Part shown: positions 1 through 13,270 of the stretch, piece after piece | Layout: each line of letters opens with the position of its first letter | How positions within the stretch are numbered: the first letter of the stretch is position 1 | NCBI GenBank assembly: GCA_947179485.1 | Contig: OX359245.1 | Location: 33,777,067-33,841,066, forward strand | Length of the DNA stretch: 64,000 nucleotides | Direction of reading: 5' to 3' | From: Allacma fusca | Lineage: Eukaryota > Arthropoda > Collembola > Symphypleona > Sminthuridae | Made by a program: the position numbers and the translations under genes | Notes under the pieces: generated by a model | Seen by the model: the letters and a program-made list of their open reading frames with translations, nothing else | Told to the model about the DNA's origin: nothing | The model's database searches: none

Positions 1-1259
1 TTTGAAGCTCCGGCCTATGTTTCACTACGAAGTTTGTAGTGGTAATTTTGATTTAAATAAGGTAGATAAAATAATAAGATACGAAAAATCTCATAAAATT
101 ATGAGATACGAATTAGGATTTAAAACAAGCCTCCCTGACAGTAATTAAAAGAGTGCCTCTGATAGTATGAATTGCAATGGGTTCTTGGGATGGAAAACAA
201 AGTTGTAATGGTCAGTGTATATTCCCTACGTGAATAAGTACTGTGTGTCGACCTGGAGAATGCAATCAGTGCAAAGCACAGTAGATAAATATATAGTTTG
301 TAGGAAACTGGTGCACTTGAATGTTCTGTTTGTATTTTTAGACTTTCGACTACTTGGCTGACAATGTAAATCAGGGCCAGCCTATCTGAACCAAGACTTG
401 ACTATTATTAGCTATTTCTCACCTTTGTTTTATTTATCAAACTTGACCCAGAACAATCAGAAATATTATTTTGGCGCTCAAGGCACCTCATACTTCTCTG
501 TATTTTTATCAATTCAAAATCATTCTCTATCCAGAACCCAACCAAGTGCCTTCTAATTCTGATTCATTGTCTGCGTATATTTTTCTAACTAATTAAAATT
601 ACATCCATTTTCTGGAAAAAATCATAACCAATAGTGAGTACAGGCATTAATTCAGGTACTTTGTCACCCTGTTCAAATAATCTCACCTCACACAGTCAGC
701 TGGTCCATCTGCGGTTACCAGTCAGAATGACTACTGAAAAAAATATTATTGTTATTATTATTATTATTATTATTATTAATGGCTTGTTGGAAGTGAGTAC
801 GAGGCCGTGTATTGTCCGTGAATAAACTTACACTATACTATAAGTAAAATCGTGTGTTCATGAAATTACTTATATTCAAATTTAATCGCCGTGACTGGAC
901 ATGATCCCGACCTGTTTTGTTTTGGCATTTCAAGGATTGTTTCTGAGCTGATGAGAAAAACTCCATGGGAATTCCAATTGCACACGAAAATATGGCTTCA
1001 TTACAAAGATCCAAAGATTTTGATACAATAAATCTGTCCTTGACCATTTTTGTTTGCTTGGGTTTATGCAGCGTTTTCTTTAATTTCAAATGATTTCCTC
1101 CCACCTTACACATACATCCGTACATGTTTTCATGAACACAAACAGTTCTTATTTACCCAGTAAATCTAGTGTTGTTGTCGGTCTTGCAGTAAGGATATTT
1201 ACTCAAGGGGAAAATATATCTGTAAACTAGAAACTAAAAAATTTAGTGAACTAGAAAAT
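1..1259. other. Non-coding 5' flank of first acyltransferase gene
   Basis: No convincing gene. Two parts align with the flank of the second acyltransferase gene: the start (around 20-200) with 14719-14880, and about 840-1259 with 15340-15712. The first 1.2 kb is therefore part of a segmental duplication. The short ORFs here are not conserved between the copies. Confidence 0.6.
744..780. repeat. (ATT)n microsatellite
   Basis: About twelve near-perfect ATT/TTA triplets in a row. The run is absent from the duplicated copy near 15.3 kb. Confidence 0.9.
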
Positions 1260-2932
1260 ATGAATATTACCGGATTGATAAAGTACATCCTCTGGCAAAT
1301 GTACACTTTTGCCAAACATATAGTAATAGTTGTTCCCCTCATTCCGTTTGTTCTGTTGGCGATATTAATTTATAATCTCTTACTACCCATGATCTGGATC
1401 CTTGCCAAATTTTTCCGACCCGATTTGAAATGTTTGGTAACCGGTTTGAATACTTTATTTACAATAGGCAAAGGATGTAATTTCCCCATGAATACAATGG
1501 GAGTGGTTGTTTTAAATGGACCAGTCAATATAGATTTACTTCGGCAGCTCTTGACAGAACGGGTTCTATCAATTAAGAATTCGGACGGTGAGCTGCTATA
1601 CGCTGGTTTGAAGCTTCATTGTGTTAAATATCTGACTGTTCCTTTTTGGAAAGAAGATTTAAATTTTGATTTAAAAAACCACGTGAGATATTATGACTAC
1701 ACTGGAACACTTGAGCTTCCAAATGCCCCTTCGGAAATGGATCTCCATAACGTGTTGGGAAAATTAATAAAACTACCTTGGAAGAAAAATCAAAGTCCTT
1801 GGGAGATGCTACTCATTCAAAATTACAAGGGAGAAAATCAAACGGGCTTTGTCGTTCGCTTGAACCATGTCCTTGCTGATGGTTTAAGCATCTTTGAGAT
1901 GTTCAAATTACTATCTCAAAGTAAGTGGAGCATACCGGTTTTCAAGCGGGCAAAAATTGAAATTTCAATATGGCAAGGGATGGGTCGTGCTTTGAAAACT
2001 CCGTATGATTTGCTTCGCAATTTGCTCCTTAGCTACGGGGAGAGTAAATTCCCAACACAGAACATGCGCTTTGATCAAGTTATACTTTCGGTGAGTCCAG
2101 AAATTCCGGTGAGTACTATCAAATTGATTAAAAACCATTATCAAGTTAGTTACGCTTCCGTGGTTCACGCTGCCGCCAGTTCAGCATTAGTTCGAGCCAT
2201 TAAAATGTCTGGGGAAGATGTCCCAAAGAATCTTGTGACCACGATTGTTTTACCAAGAAAAAATCATCCGGGAGGATTGTGCATCCATGCGTAAGAATTT
2301 CCCAGTACATTTTTAAAAATGCAACTATTTTGAGTAATTAATTAAATGTTTTATTGTCAGACATGTGGCCCATGCTAAATGGCCCTTGCAATACTCTTCG
2401 ACGAAGCATCTCATGCAAAGTGTACAGAAGTCACTGAGAAGCATAACAACGTCTGCACAAGCAACAGTTCTTGGAAACATTGCCAAAGCTGCTCATTTCA
2501 TCCCAACGTGGATCGCCGCATTTGAAGTCATAATAGATTGTATTAACCCAGTGAGAGTGAATTTCACCAACGTACCCGTTACAACTGGTCCGGATTATTT
2601 TGAAGGAAAGGAGATCCTAGAGTTGATAACTGCCAACACCCCTATTTTTCAAAGTGGTAGGGTTTCCGTTTGGTATATGTGTAATTTATTAGGGGCTTTC
2701 ATATGTGATTACATACCAGCGAAAAAGTAAAACTGCAGGAGTAAATAAAATATTGCGATGTAAAATTCCATTTCATGTTTCAGGAATGCTCATATCTATG
2801 GGAGGCGTTAATAACAAACAACGGGCAAGCTTTTGCAGCAACAGGAATATGTTCGGCTCGGACGATATTGCTCGGAGCTTGGGATATTTATTTGCTGAAG
2901 AAATCCAAAATCTTGTGTTGTCGATTACTTAA
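1260..2932 (+). CDS. WS/DGAT-like O-acyltransferase, copy 1 (three exons, 491 aa)
   Basis: Exons are 1260-2290, 2361-2656 and 2784-2932; both introns are GT-AG and the phases close exactly to 491 codons plus TAA. The N-terminus has a hydrophobic membrane segment (about residues 18-52). The acyltransferase signature appears as NHVLADG, corresponding to HHxxxDG of the wax-ester-synthase/diacylglycerol acyltransferase family: the second His, the catalytic base in the family, is kept and the first is Asn. Other family-like blocks are SPWEMLLIQNYKG just before the motif and NHPGGLCIHA at the end of exon 1. The family transfers acyl groups from acyl-CoA to alcohols or diacylglycerol at membranes; the substrate here is unknown. 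The start is the first ATG before the hydrophobic segment and is shared with copy 2. Copies 1 and 2 are very similar and clearly recent duplicates. Confidence 0.85.
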
Positions 2933-4451
2933 GGTCAAATTCATTGTGTATGATATGAAACGTCGGGTCAGTAGTTCAAGCAAATTAGACGGTGGAAGGT
3001 TTTTACACTAGAATGACATGAAGGGAGTTTCACATGCTTGATACATATATAGTACGAGGATTTGTTTTCAATGAACTGAGGAATTATTTGGACTGTAAAT
3101 AGCTAAGGGTCAATAACATCTTTGAATTCTGAGAAGAAGAATCATTGAACCCAAAATTCAAGTTACAAGAGTGAATGATGTCAGAATAATTGTGTCAGAA
3201 TCACTTTTGACGTTTTCGAACCCTATAACTTGAAATATTGACCCATGACAATGAATGAAATTTTAGAAAATCTGAAAAATAATTTGCTACAAACAAGGGG
3301 TTAATCAAATATTTTGAGACTCCTTTTATATGAGCTAGGGGCTATAGCGGTGGCAAATAATTATGGTCATCTTGTTTTATGTTGTAGAGTGAATTTATTA
3401 TCTAATTTTGGCATAATTTTATGCACAACTACTGAAATCAAATAAGCCCTAGGATGAAATAGAAGGAAATGTAATTATCTATGTTCAAGTTTCGTGTAAG
3501 GGTATACGTGTATTCAAATTTGCCCTATTAGATTATGTGCACGCAAGTCTAAGAGCTCAAGACTCCCACAAAAAACTTCCGTCGCCTCAATGCTCTTAAA
3601 AATATTAGATTGAAAAATATATATATAGACTTAAAAATATCCGTGCGCTGCACTGATTTGGGCAAACTTGGAGTTGGATTGTTATCTGTAAAGGACGCAT
3701 GTACATACGTCAATCCGTTGGAAAGATATAGCAAATGCAAGATTTTGTGATAATTGTATCCAGAAAATAATTTTTTGAGGTCAAACGGTTGGCCCTGGGT
3801 TACGGAAAATACCAAAAAGCGCATATAGAATGCATGACAGTCTCTCGGAAGTCCCATGTCCGTATGTCATTCCGTTTTTAAATTGTGGGACTCACAAGAT
3901 TTTGTGGACGGACGGACGGGACAGACTCGTTTATAAGAAAGTTTCACTTTCTAAAAAACAGCTCCCCGTACTTCACCTATAAGAGTAGCAATCCAACGCA
4001 ATTTGTATATCTTAATATATAATAATTCTAAAATAAAATTATTTTAATTGAAAATTCATGTAAAAGCCCAAAAAGGTTGTAAGGGCCAAAAATCGCCCTG
4101 AATAAATATCTATCTATCTTATTGATATTTCAAACACCATTGGAATGACTGCCAGACACGTGCACAGGTAATACTCACAAGATCAAATACACATTAGTAG
4201 GCTTGGGATTTTGCGAAAAATGAGAAATTCTAAAAGTGATTAGTTACAATACTCCCATGGGGGTTAGACGAAACCCCCGATACCGGTAGAATCCTAGAAT
4301 GTAACAAAGTTGCGAAGTTGTGAATCTTTACATAGAATAATAATGTTTTGAAAATTTTATTATTCAAGTCGGTGGTATGTGTATTCAAAGTAATGCTGAC
4401 GCTCATGCCGTAGAAACGTTACGTCATATATATACCATTACACCCTCTTAC
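2933..4451. other. Intergenic region with a possible retroelement tail
   Basis: No gene is supported. About 3540-4120 includes a GGAC-repeat stretch near 3905 and ends in a 'GGCCAAAAATCGCCCTGAATAAAT' style tail (positions 4083-4107) followed by ATCT repeats. A similar tail is seen near 14286-14320, so both may be 3' ends of old non-LTR elements. This is inference only. Confidence 0.35.
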
Positions 4452-7400
4452 CACGGTATAAGATAAGAATGGTAGAGTTACACCGTCTAGAGAAAGTGGA
4501 ATCGAATGTGTAACCAGCCACTAGAGGCGCCACGTCAGTATGTCGTAAATTATTTCCTCTTCAGAACGTAAACAATAGGAAATTATTTATTTTACAAGCT
4601 TCATTTTCAATGAATTTTAATAATATTGTCCAATTGCTTAAAACATGATTGATTCGTGATAATGGAAATAAGAATAATTAGTTACTAATAATTCTATCAC
4701 CAACATATTGAGCTGTACAAATTAGTGAAGTTTCGATTTTTTCGATCCTGCTTGGCTTTAGCTGTAACAGTAGATTGCTCCCTGTTGAAAACCCTTTCGA
4801 AGAAGTACATACGAACGGAAACATAATAGGATATGAGATTACAAACTAAATCAATGGCATGACCTTCAGCATTACACCCGATTCCACATAAATTAAGAGC
4901 ATCAATTGCATTAATGATCTTAAAGACTAGTTTACCTGACAACTCTTGTGTCTTTAAGATGGATTCAATTTTTGCTTCTACAGATTTAACTACATTAAAA
5001 AATGATTGCGACGTATAAAAGAGTCCACCTCTTGACCTTATGTTGGTTAATAGAGCTTCAGCTCTGTGCTTTCCGTTCACATCACAAAGAGATGCAATGC
5101 ACTTTAAGCAGTCTGTAAATTTCTTGGCATTACGACACAGGAACCCAGCTAAGTAATAAAGCCTGAATTCACTATTTGCTGACTCCAATTCACACAATTG
5201 TAAGTCTTCCTGATTCCTGACTATTTTACTTTTCAAAATTGTTAAAAAGGTATGTTTCTGATCCTTTTTCTGATTGAGTTTTTCATTTCTCATTGAAGTT
5301 AGACAAGAGATGAAGGACTGGATAGGAACTACGTTACAGTCGTTGTCCAAAACGTTACCCTTGGTCAGCTTTGCTATGGGAGAATACAAGCTTAGAATCC
5401 TGTAAATCTGGCAAAAGCTACTTATTGTTGGATGATCTTCACTTCCGCAAAAAGATCGAACAAGACCAAAAAATTTCTAGAAAAAATACAACACAAATTT
5501 GATAAAGCCCAGCAATATTTTGCAATGGTTTTACGGGAAACATTATTCACATTAATACATGCGAGTCCAACCTCCAAACAATCTTGATTAAATTTTGCCG
5601 TGAGTACATACTTAAATCCAATTTTCTTGACTAGATAAAAATAAATAACAATAAATCAAGTCAAAAGTGCTGGCGCAAGTTACCCTCAACCCTGATAATG
5701 TAGGATTTGCAGCAAAAGTGTTGGTACCCTTAGGTTTAGTGAGTACATTTAAAAACTGCTGGAGAACCTGAAAATAGATATTTGGAGCCACCCATTTACA
5801 ATAATCAAACTAGAATAAATCAAATATAAAATAATCTTTCCGTTTCCTTCAGCACCTTTATTTCGATTGAATCTGTCGTAATTCCTTTGAATCGAATGTT
5901 ATGAGCATCAAAGACGTCGTTAATTGTTCTAGTAAATAATTCCGTGCCTTCACTGTTCTCAAGTCCAACTAACCCTTGCTTACGATAGAATTGGATTGCG
6001 TCAGCTACTGATTTGCTAAAAATCAGCTTTCAAGAGAATTTCGAAATGATTAAATTAGATTATGCAAAATAATTTTTAAATACATCTTTGCTAACCTGAA
6101 CCGCAAAAGATACTCTCATTTTTTGAAATGGGTTGGGCTGTAAATGCGTTGGAGTTAACGTTGGAGCGACTCTGATCACGGACTGTAGGATATAGTATAC
6201 TATAATGGCCGAATTTGACATCTGTCCAATTAAACTAATATACAAAAATTGCAATTAGGTCACTGAAACACAAAATGTCATTTCAAATTTATTACCTTTA
6301 CGGTGTCGTTGTTAAGCATGTTATTGCGGATACATTTTATCAGGTGAGGAGGATCCGAAATAAAAAACAACTCACGCGCTGAATCACAAGGGTGAAGAAT
6401 TTAGAAAATTATAAAAAGACTATAAATAATAAAATATCGTGTTACATACATATATTTTAGTAATAAATCTACCTTGTTCTGAATAGGTTTCCCAACATCC
6501 CCATGTATACCCAGACGTGCCCAAACATTCCGATTTGTAGTAGCTGCATCCGAAATAACAGCGTTTACTTGAGCACCAATGTTTTCAAATTGTACTATGG
6601 CTGCAATCAATAGTTTAGCTAGGATGTCCCCAGGCGTTGCTCCTTTAGCTGCAAAAGACCCGATGGGCTACACCTAACCATAATAATAAATTTTAAAATA
6701 AAATGTTTACGATAATATTCAAAAAGCGATGGTATCTGCGGATTACAAGCGATACATCATAACACGATTATTGTTTTAGTAATAATTTACAAAATTTCCA
6801 ATGGTTTACTAGAATATAGTTTTCAACATACCCACTTTGCGTTAAAGGGTCTAAAAAGCAACACCAAAGCATGATCTGCTAGCACTGAACCTTTCTTCTG
6901 AGGCTTGATACAATCGTCGGAATCTCCATAATCAATGAAGCCGTCAAATTCCATAGTTTGAGCGTTAAAGCTAAGTCTCTCCCGGACTTTCATCTCAACG
7001 AATATAATTGCACCTTGCTTGTCCAATTCTGCCTTTACAAAAATTTGTTTTTAAGCATTTCTAAAATTGTTTCGGAAAATCCAAATGAAGTAGGAATTCC
7101 TCTAATAAGCCTATGTAGCGAGCTCTCATGTGGCAAGGGTAAAATTTGATTGCCTCTTAAAAATCTGTATGCTTTCGGGCTGGTCATTTTAAGCAGCATG
7201 CACTGCATAATCCATTCTGAATCATACCTATTGTAAGAATGAAAATTGGGGAATGTAGGTATATTAGATTATACATTCAATACATAGAAATTATAACAAC
7301 ATCATAAGTTACATGACACGGTTGGCACCAGACTTTGCTCGTACTTGTGCCACTTTAACGGATTCCTTTAAAACGGTTTTGGTGTTGGAATGAAGATCGG

Positions 7401-8765
7401 TGCATGCATCAATGTTGTCCAAAATATTTTGAAGTTTATTATTCTGGAAATTGTTTTGCATGAGCTTCAATGCAAGTTTTTCCCCCTTAAGTTTTGTATT
7501 AAAGTTCTTCAGTTTGTGATTTGCTTTTGCTAAATACTTTTTGAGCTTAACATATGTCGAACTTTGTGATGGAGATGATGGGGTCGATTTCAGTCTGTAA
7601 ATAATTGATTCTCTTTTCTTCTGGCGACAGTAGTAAACTTTAAGCGTTTGCTTAAGTTTCAAACAATTGCCACAAGTGTTGCTGTTGACAGGCTTGCAGA
7701 TTTTCGAATACCACGTCCCATTCATTTTAATCCCCTTAGAGCATTTAGGAATACTTTCGTAGCCAGGAACACCAGAATATGGCTTTAAAGGTGACGTGTA
7801 GTCAACCAAATCATTAAATGATTTCATATCCTTGATTGTGCCGTAATCCTCTTGGAAGTTTCGCATAATAATAGTAGAGTCAAGATCTTGGGATATCTGT
7901 AACGGAATACGGGTTAAAGAGAAAAATCGTGCACAGTATTAACTAATATCAACAGGAGTATTATTTGTGTCACAATACCTGAATACTTTTTAAAATGACC
8001 AGCGATTGAAAGGGTAAAAGTGAACTTGAATGGGGAATTTCGCTGATTTTGTAAATTAAAAGGCTGTTTTCTCCATCGGATTCCAAAAACTTGAACTGCC
8101 AGTATCTTGACGGAAGTTTAATCAGTTCTGGATTGTTTTTTAAGGCATATAAAAATTGAGAAAAACTAGATTTATCACAAAACTTCAACAACTTCGAAGC
8201 GTTCACTTCTTGTTTTCGACTTGCTGGGTTCTTTCGCCTCCTTATTTCTCGGTCGAAATACTTCGGGACAAGTCTATTCGAGAATATTGTAGGGACCGCA
8301 TCTCCAGATAGCTTCCACCTCTTTCCTTCCTCTCTGGCAATAATCTGACCATTTAATTGTACTGTGTTTTCTTTAATTAGATATCGGTCGTCAAAATGTA
8401 AATGACGCAGTCGAGATAATTTGTCATCCCACTGCTTGTCTGCACGAGGAGGAATATTTGTTTTCCATAGTTGCCTTAATTGTAAGTCCTTCGGACACAA
8501 AAACAAGTGCACAGCTTGCCCTTTAACATACCCGGAATCACATCCTGTGTGAAAACAACTCCCGGACATTTGGAATAGTTTAATAAGTTTGTTAAAGTAT
8601 TAAAACCACATTAACGTTTTATAATCCCACCTCTATGTGTGCTTCGATTGAGAAATCTTACGACAATTGCAGTGCTGCCACCTTTGGCAAGGTTACAACA
8701 TAATGGTTTGACCGCCTTGGCTCTACAAATGAGTTGTGCTTTTACCATTCTTATCTTATACCGTG
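4452..8765 (-). mobile_element. P-superfamily DNA transposon with THAP-domain transposase
   Basis: The ends share an inverted repeat beginning CACGGTATAAGATAAGAATG that is perfect for 23 bp; weaker inverted similarity continues inward for more than 100 bp (for example GTAACC at 4510 against GGTTAC at 8691, and TGTCGTAA). The element is flanked by the 7-bp direct repeat CTCTTAC (4445-4451 and 8766-8772), which fits the 7-8 bp target duplications of P elements. It is 4314 bp long and carries a decayed transposase on the minus strand. It lies between the first two acyltransferase copies. Confidence 0.85.
4697..8569 (-). pseudogene. THAP/P-element transposase, decayed, multi-exon
   Basis: Exon 1 (8569-7979, 197 codons) begins with a THAP-like DNA-binding domain: CFHTGC zinc pair, PxxxxxxxLWK, then RLRHLHF, where the expected third Cys of C-x2-H is not evident. 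Exon 2 (7896-7313) joins in phase 0 and is basic and Lys-rich. Exon 3 starts at 7227 in phase and carries a P-element-type block (LPLPHESSLHRLIRGIP). A one-base frameshift in a T run near 7045 then breaks the frame before VEMKVRERLSF and GFIDYGD (7026-6823). Further blocks are ENIGAQVNAVISDAATTNR (6610-6401), which includes a typical RNase-H-fold Asp, a VADAIQFYRKQGL block near 5990, and the C-terminal LYYLAGFLCR region (5389-4697). The family excises and inserts P-type DNA transposons. This copy is probably inactive. Confidence 0.8.
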
Positions 8766-8831
8766 CTCTTACATTCAATTGTCGCTTCCTTCCCTATCAA
8801 AAGCTTTATATTGTACTCTCGATAGCTAAAT

Positions 8832-9393
8832 CAGAGATGTCCAAATAAAATTACCTTCCTTCGAACCTTCGAAGGCAATTTTTTGAAAAAACGCATTCCT
8901 GCATCCTTCTATTAAAGGAAGCCTTCAAAATATTTTGCCTTCCTTCTGCCCTATTTTACTTATTAATTTTATGCCTTCAGCCTTCAAAAAAATTCAGCCT
9001 TCCGTCCTATTCAGCCTTCATAACACGAAATACCATATCAATGAATTTAAACACTACTTTTGCAGGTAAGAGACCTGAAAATCAGCGATACAATTTACTC
9101 AATTGAGTTCGTTAATTAAAATCAGAGTCAATGAAGTAACTTTCATTGTTGTATTTGTAACTATCAATTGTATGTAGCTCATTCCATGCGCGAAGCTTTC
9201 TAAGTAGCAGAGGGCTACTTTACATACTTCCTTCCTTCGCCTTCCGTTTTCTGTTAATACTAGGAAGGCTTTTTTCAGCCTTCCTGAATTAATTCAGCCA
9301 TCTCTGGAAAATTCTCAACTCTCTGGAAAATTGATATCCCGCCTTCAATGAAGCCTTCATTGAAGGCTAGCCTTCGAAGGCTGGACATGTCTG
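8832..9393. mobile_element. Non-autonomous hAT element (562 bp)
   Basis: Termini CAGAGATGTCCA and CAGACATGTCCA (inverted) match 11 of 12 bases. A perfect 8-bp target duplication AGCTAAAT lies at 8824-8831 and 9394-9401. The interior has no ORF and is dominated by many degenerate CCTTC/GAAGG units, including CCTTCGAAGG palindromes near both ends. Both the 8-bp duplication and the CAGAG ends are hAT hallmarks. Confidence 0.9.
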
Positions 9394-10750
9394 AGCTAAA
9401 TACTGTGTGTTATACCTATATAAACTTGCAGTGTTCCTGGAATACTGTGTCATAATACCAACTGCATGCTTTAAAACTTTATTAGCTCATTTGGCTAGTA
9501 GGTTTATGACATGACAGAGAGATTGTCCATACGTTAGTCAATAGTCAAATGATGACGGCAAGTTTTCATACTTGCCCACAGTGACAATACTGTCTTAGTA
9601 AACCACGAGCGTCCAAAATCGCTGTACCAATGAACAATTCTGAAGTTAGCATGGTCTTTAAACTTAGCGTGTCCCAAACATTCAAATGTCCGCTTGCATG
9701 TACAACTCAGACATGAATGTTTCATTTAACTCATGTCTCAAATAATGTTCATGTATCTTATTACCGAATCACAAACCATTCATGTGATACTTGACATCAG
9801 ACATAATTTTTCAAGTCATGTCGTATGTCATGTGCAGGTTACCATGAAAACATGACGATGATTTCATGTACACTTTCATGTTAACAAAATCAGAAGACAT
9901 GAACTCAAGCTCAAAAACAAGAATATTTTCATGTCACCATAAGGTATGCAAGTAATAGCTAAACGTTGTCATGTCGCCCTATTCCTTGCGCGTATTGATC
10001 GGGAAACCTGAATCAGGTGCCGATAGATTTATACCGCCACGAGGTAGAAGACTACGTGTTATTCCATTTAAACAAAACCAGTCATTTTAAGTTGCAGACT
10101 TTTACCAATTTTACTACTACGAAAAAAGTAGGATCAAATATGAGAGAATCATATAGTGAGCAGTATGTATCAATAGACGAGTAATGTGAATTTTACTTGT
10201 CATCATGTTCATGTACATGTTCATGTCCAGTTCATGTATTTGAAATTTTCACTTTTCATGTTCATGAAAATGTCATGTTCAAGTTTACTTTATTCACATG
10301 AAATAAAAGTCAAGTATTCGTTTTGAGTGACATGATTTAATTCGGGTGATTTTGAAGCATGAAAATTCATGTTCATTTTCATGTTCATGTTTAAGGAAAA
10401 TGTACATGTGCGGAAGGCCTAGTTAGCACGTACTGATGCTTTGGCTGCCACGTACACGAAATATCTATAACTTGTTATCATAGTACATGTATCGACGTTT
10501 TGCCGCTAGCGCAGCGTTGCTGCCAATTCCTGAACTTACAATCTGTGCCAGCTCGCTTCACAAAACTGAATCTTGCTGGTGCAAAACGTTTTTATTATTA
10601 CTACGTTTACTAATACGCCATTGTCTGACACCTTTAAAGAAATGAACGTTTCAAAGCTAACCCACAATATGAGGAACTATCAAAAATACACAACGCTAAA
10701 ACTACTATTGATTTTGAAAATTCACGGTCGGGTCTCTCTCAAAGCGATAA
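9394..10750. repeat. CATG-rich degenerate repeat block
   Basis: About 9720-10420 is filled with irregular repeats of TCATGTTCATG and close variants in both orientations, with no ORF. The arrangement resembles the subterminal arrays of the hAT elements nearby. Possible ends, around 9672 (following TTAGCGTG) and 10423 (before TTAGCACG), match only loosely, so I do not assign boundaries. The remainder up to the LINE shows nothing recognisable. Confidence 0.55.
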
Positions 10751-13270
10751 AATAGATTACGCACGGTCCTTTTTCAGCAACAAATATGCACCTCACAAGC
10801 CAGTACCAAGAGAACACAATATGTACCTGAACAATCTTCCCAAAATATCCCAAATGCAACAAGACCACATTGGTAAACAGCTCACTATTAAGGATATAAA
10901 TTGTGCAATCAATAAGTTACGAAAGCTGAAATCCACTGGATCTGACGGTCTCACATCAGAATTTTATAAATACTTCGCAAAATATTATAATCACATCCTT
11001 CTTTGGCTAATTAATAAATGTCTACTGCCAAAATTACTCCCCAAACCCCTTGGAGCTGCAATAATAACCCTAATATATAAAAAGGCAATCCGACAAAATT
11101 AACAAAATATAGGCCAATTAGTCTATGCAACACATATTACAAAATACTGGTTATAATAAATAAAGATCAGTTAATGCCAGTTTTACGTGATATTATCGGT
11201 AAATACCAAACCTGCAACGTTCCTGGCCGTTCGATCTTTGATAATTTACACTTTTTAAGAGATGTCACGCATAACATTACCGAAGGTGCAATAGTGTCAA
11301 TAGACCAAGCAAGTGCATTCGATAATGCAAACACACAATTCCGAAGCGGGCTTTTAATCTACCCGAATTTGTAATTGGCTACATTCATACTCTCTACCAA
11401 GAAAATCGAATATTAATTAAAATTGGAGACATGCTCACTACTCCCATTAAAGTTCACAGGGGATTAAGCAAGGGGGCCCGGTGGCAAGCTTACTATTCAT
11501 TATTACCAGTGACATAATGTTAGAAGGACTGACGATAAGGCTATGTGAAGTTGATCTTGCACCATATAGCAAAATGTCAGGCACATTTTTATCAGCCTAC
11601 GCAGACGATATCCACATACTAATAAGCCATGAGGACCAGCTCGAACCCCTGCAGGAAGAATTGCGCAAATACTTTCAATATTCGGGAGGAAATTCGAACC
11701 GTGAAAAATGTAGCTGGCTGCTATTGGGAAATTGGGTCTCCAAGACCTTTAAATGTGATTTTCCGATCATTTCGACTGGTACAAAAATCCTTGCAGTTTT
11801 TTCGCGAATTTAAACCACCCTCTAGAAAACTGGCAAGATCTGTGGGAAAACGTTGCAACAAAACTGGACTTTCATGAGAATAAATTCCCCAATGTAAGTA
11901 TTACACTTAAAGCCAAAATACTAAACATATTCGTACTCGCCGTACTGTGGCACAAACTTAAAATGTTCGACCCACCCCATGATTTCCTAAGTAAAATTAG
12001 AGATCGAAGCATATATCTGGAACAGAGGGAAATGTTGGGTTAAGAAGGATTTCATCTATAATAGCACGTTGGCCTTAATGCTAAGAATCCTTCAGCAATA
12101 ATAAAAACATTTAGACTACGACATGATGCAGTACTACCAGAAACGGTTCAACGCCTATTTCGGGCTAGACGCGAAAAAAACTCCACTCCTTTTTAGGAAA
12201 TTAGAAACAATACAGAGTGACAATCCTTACTATAAAAACATGATAAACATAGCTAAAACAGGGAAGATAATACCCGTTGGAATAACGCAGGAAGAAATGG
12301 AAAATACGAGTGTTCTTCATTACGTATCACTGCGCGATTCCTAAAAAGTAATAAATGCAGGGATACAAAGCATAGCTGACTTCCTGCTCAAAATGGATGT
12401 TATCAATATACCAACACACAGGAGAAGAACGCTCAATAATATCGAAGTAAAATACAAGGAAGTGTTCGGAAGAATTAAAAATGAGAAGGATGGCGTAACC
12501 CACTTTGAGGCCTTCAGCGATTTTGAGCCAGGATATGTAGCGATTAACGCAAGAAATCTATACTCCAAATGTTATGGAGTCTACCTACGTTCAAATTCCA
12601 TCTTGATCTGATTAACAAAATGAAGTCAAATGCTTGGCACAACATGAAGACATGCAAAAGCCTAAAGGAAGAAGAAATTGTATGGAAAACATGGCACGCT
12701 GCCATATGAACACCTATTATGGCCTACCAAATGGGCCTAAGCAATAATACAAACTGTCCATTCTGTTACAAACGTAATACAAGTGTAACACACTACATAA
12801 TATGTGTCCACTTTGAAAGCATGTGGACCTACACAGCCATGATATTCAGCAGGTCCAGAACGGCATGGGAAGAGAGCATTAAGTTCAAAGGCTATCAAAG
12901 CTACAACACAAACAATAGATGTCTTATGCACATTCTTAACATGATTTATGCGGTGATTTACGAAGACATGTACCTTGTTTACAACAAGATACCAATAAAA
13001 ACTACTCCTAAAAATCGCCTGCGACAAAAGATCTTTGAAATAATATACGCGGACTACTAACAAAGCACAAATCTAACAGAACACTCAGTTTCTTCAAAGT
13101 TTATCGGGACTGTATAAAGTATGCAATAAGAATCAATGATGAAAGTATAGACAAAACCACCAAGCTAAACTCAATCAGACCATTTGTCAAGCTGGGAGCA
13201 TCAGCAGCTCCTGTAATCCATAAGCTGGAAGCATACAAATGTGGATGGGAAGACAAGCAATATCAATAGT
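10750..13270 (+). pseudogene. Tx1/L1-like LINE reverse transcriptase, broken
   Basis: Reverse-transcriptase blocks occur in the correct order but in several frames. They are KLKSTGSDGLTSEFYKYF (10821-11102), RPISLCNTYYKIL followed by CNVPGRSIFDNLHFLRDV (from 11108), VSIDQASAFDN (ends about 11330), and the catalytic SAYADDIHIL (11481-11813). A C-terminal region follows (12123-13060), ending with a CPFC...H...C zinc motif as in LINE ORF2 C-termini. The VPGRSIFDN block and CCHC tail resemble the L1/Tx1 group. At least five frameshifts or stops separate the blocks, so this is a dead copy. The endonuclease half is not visible, which suggests 5' truncation. Confidence 0.75.

Noticed and set aside
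838-1125. Minus-strand ORF of 95 codons upstream of the first acyltransferase
   Set aside because: The matching region in the duplicate (15340-15700) does not keep the frame, so it is not a conserved gene.
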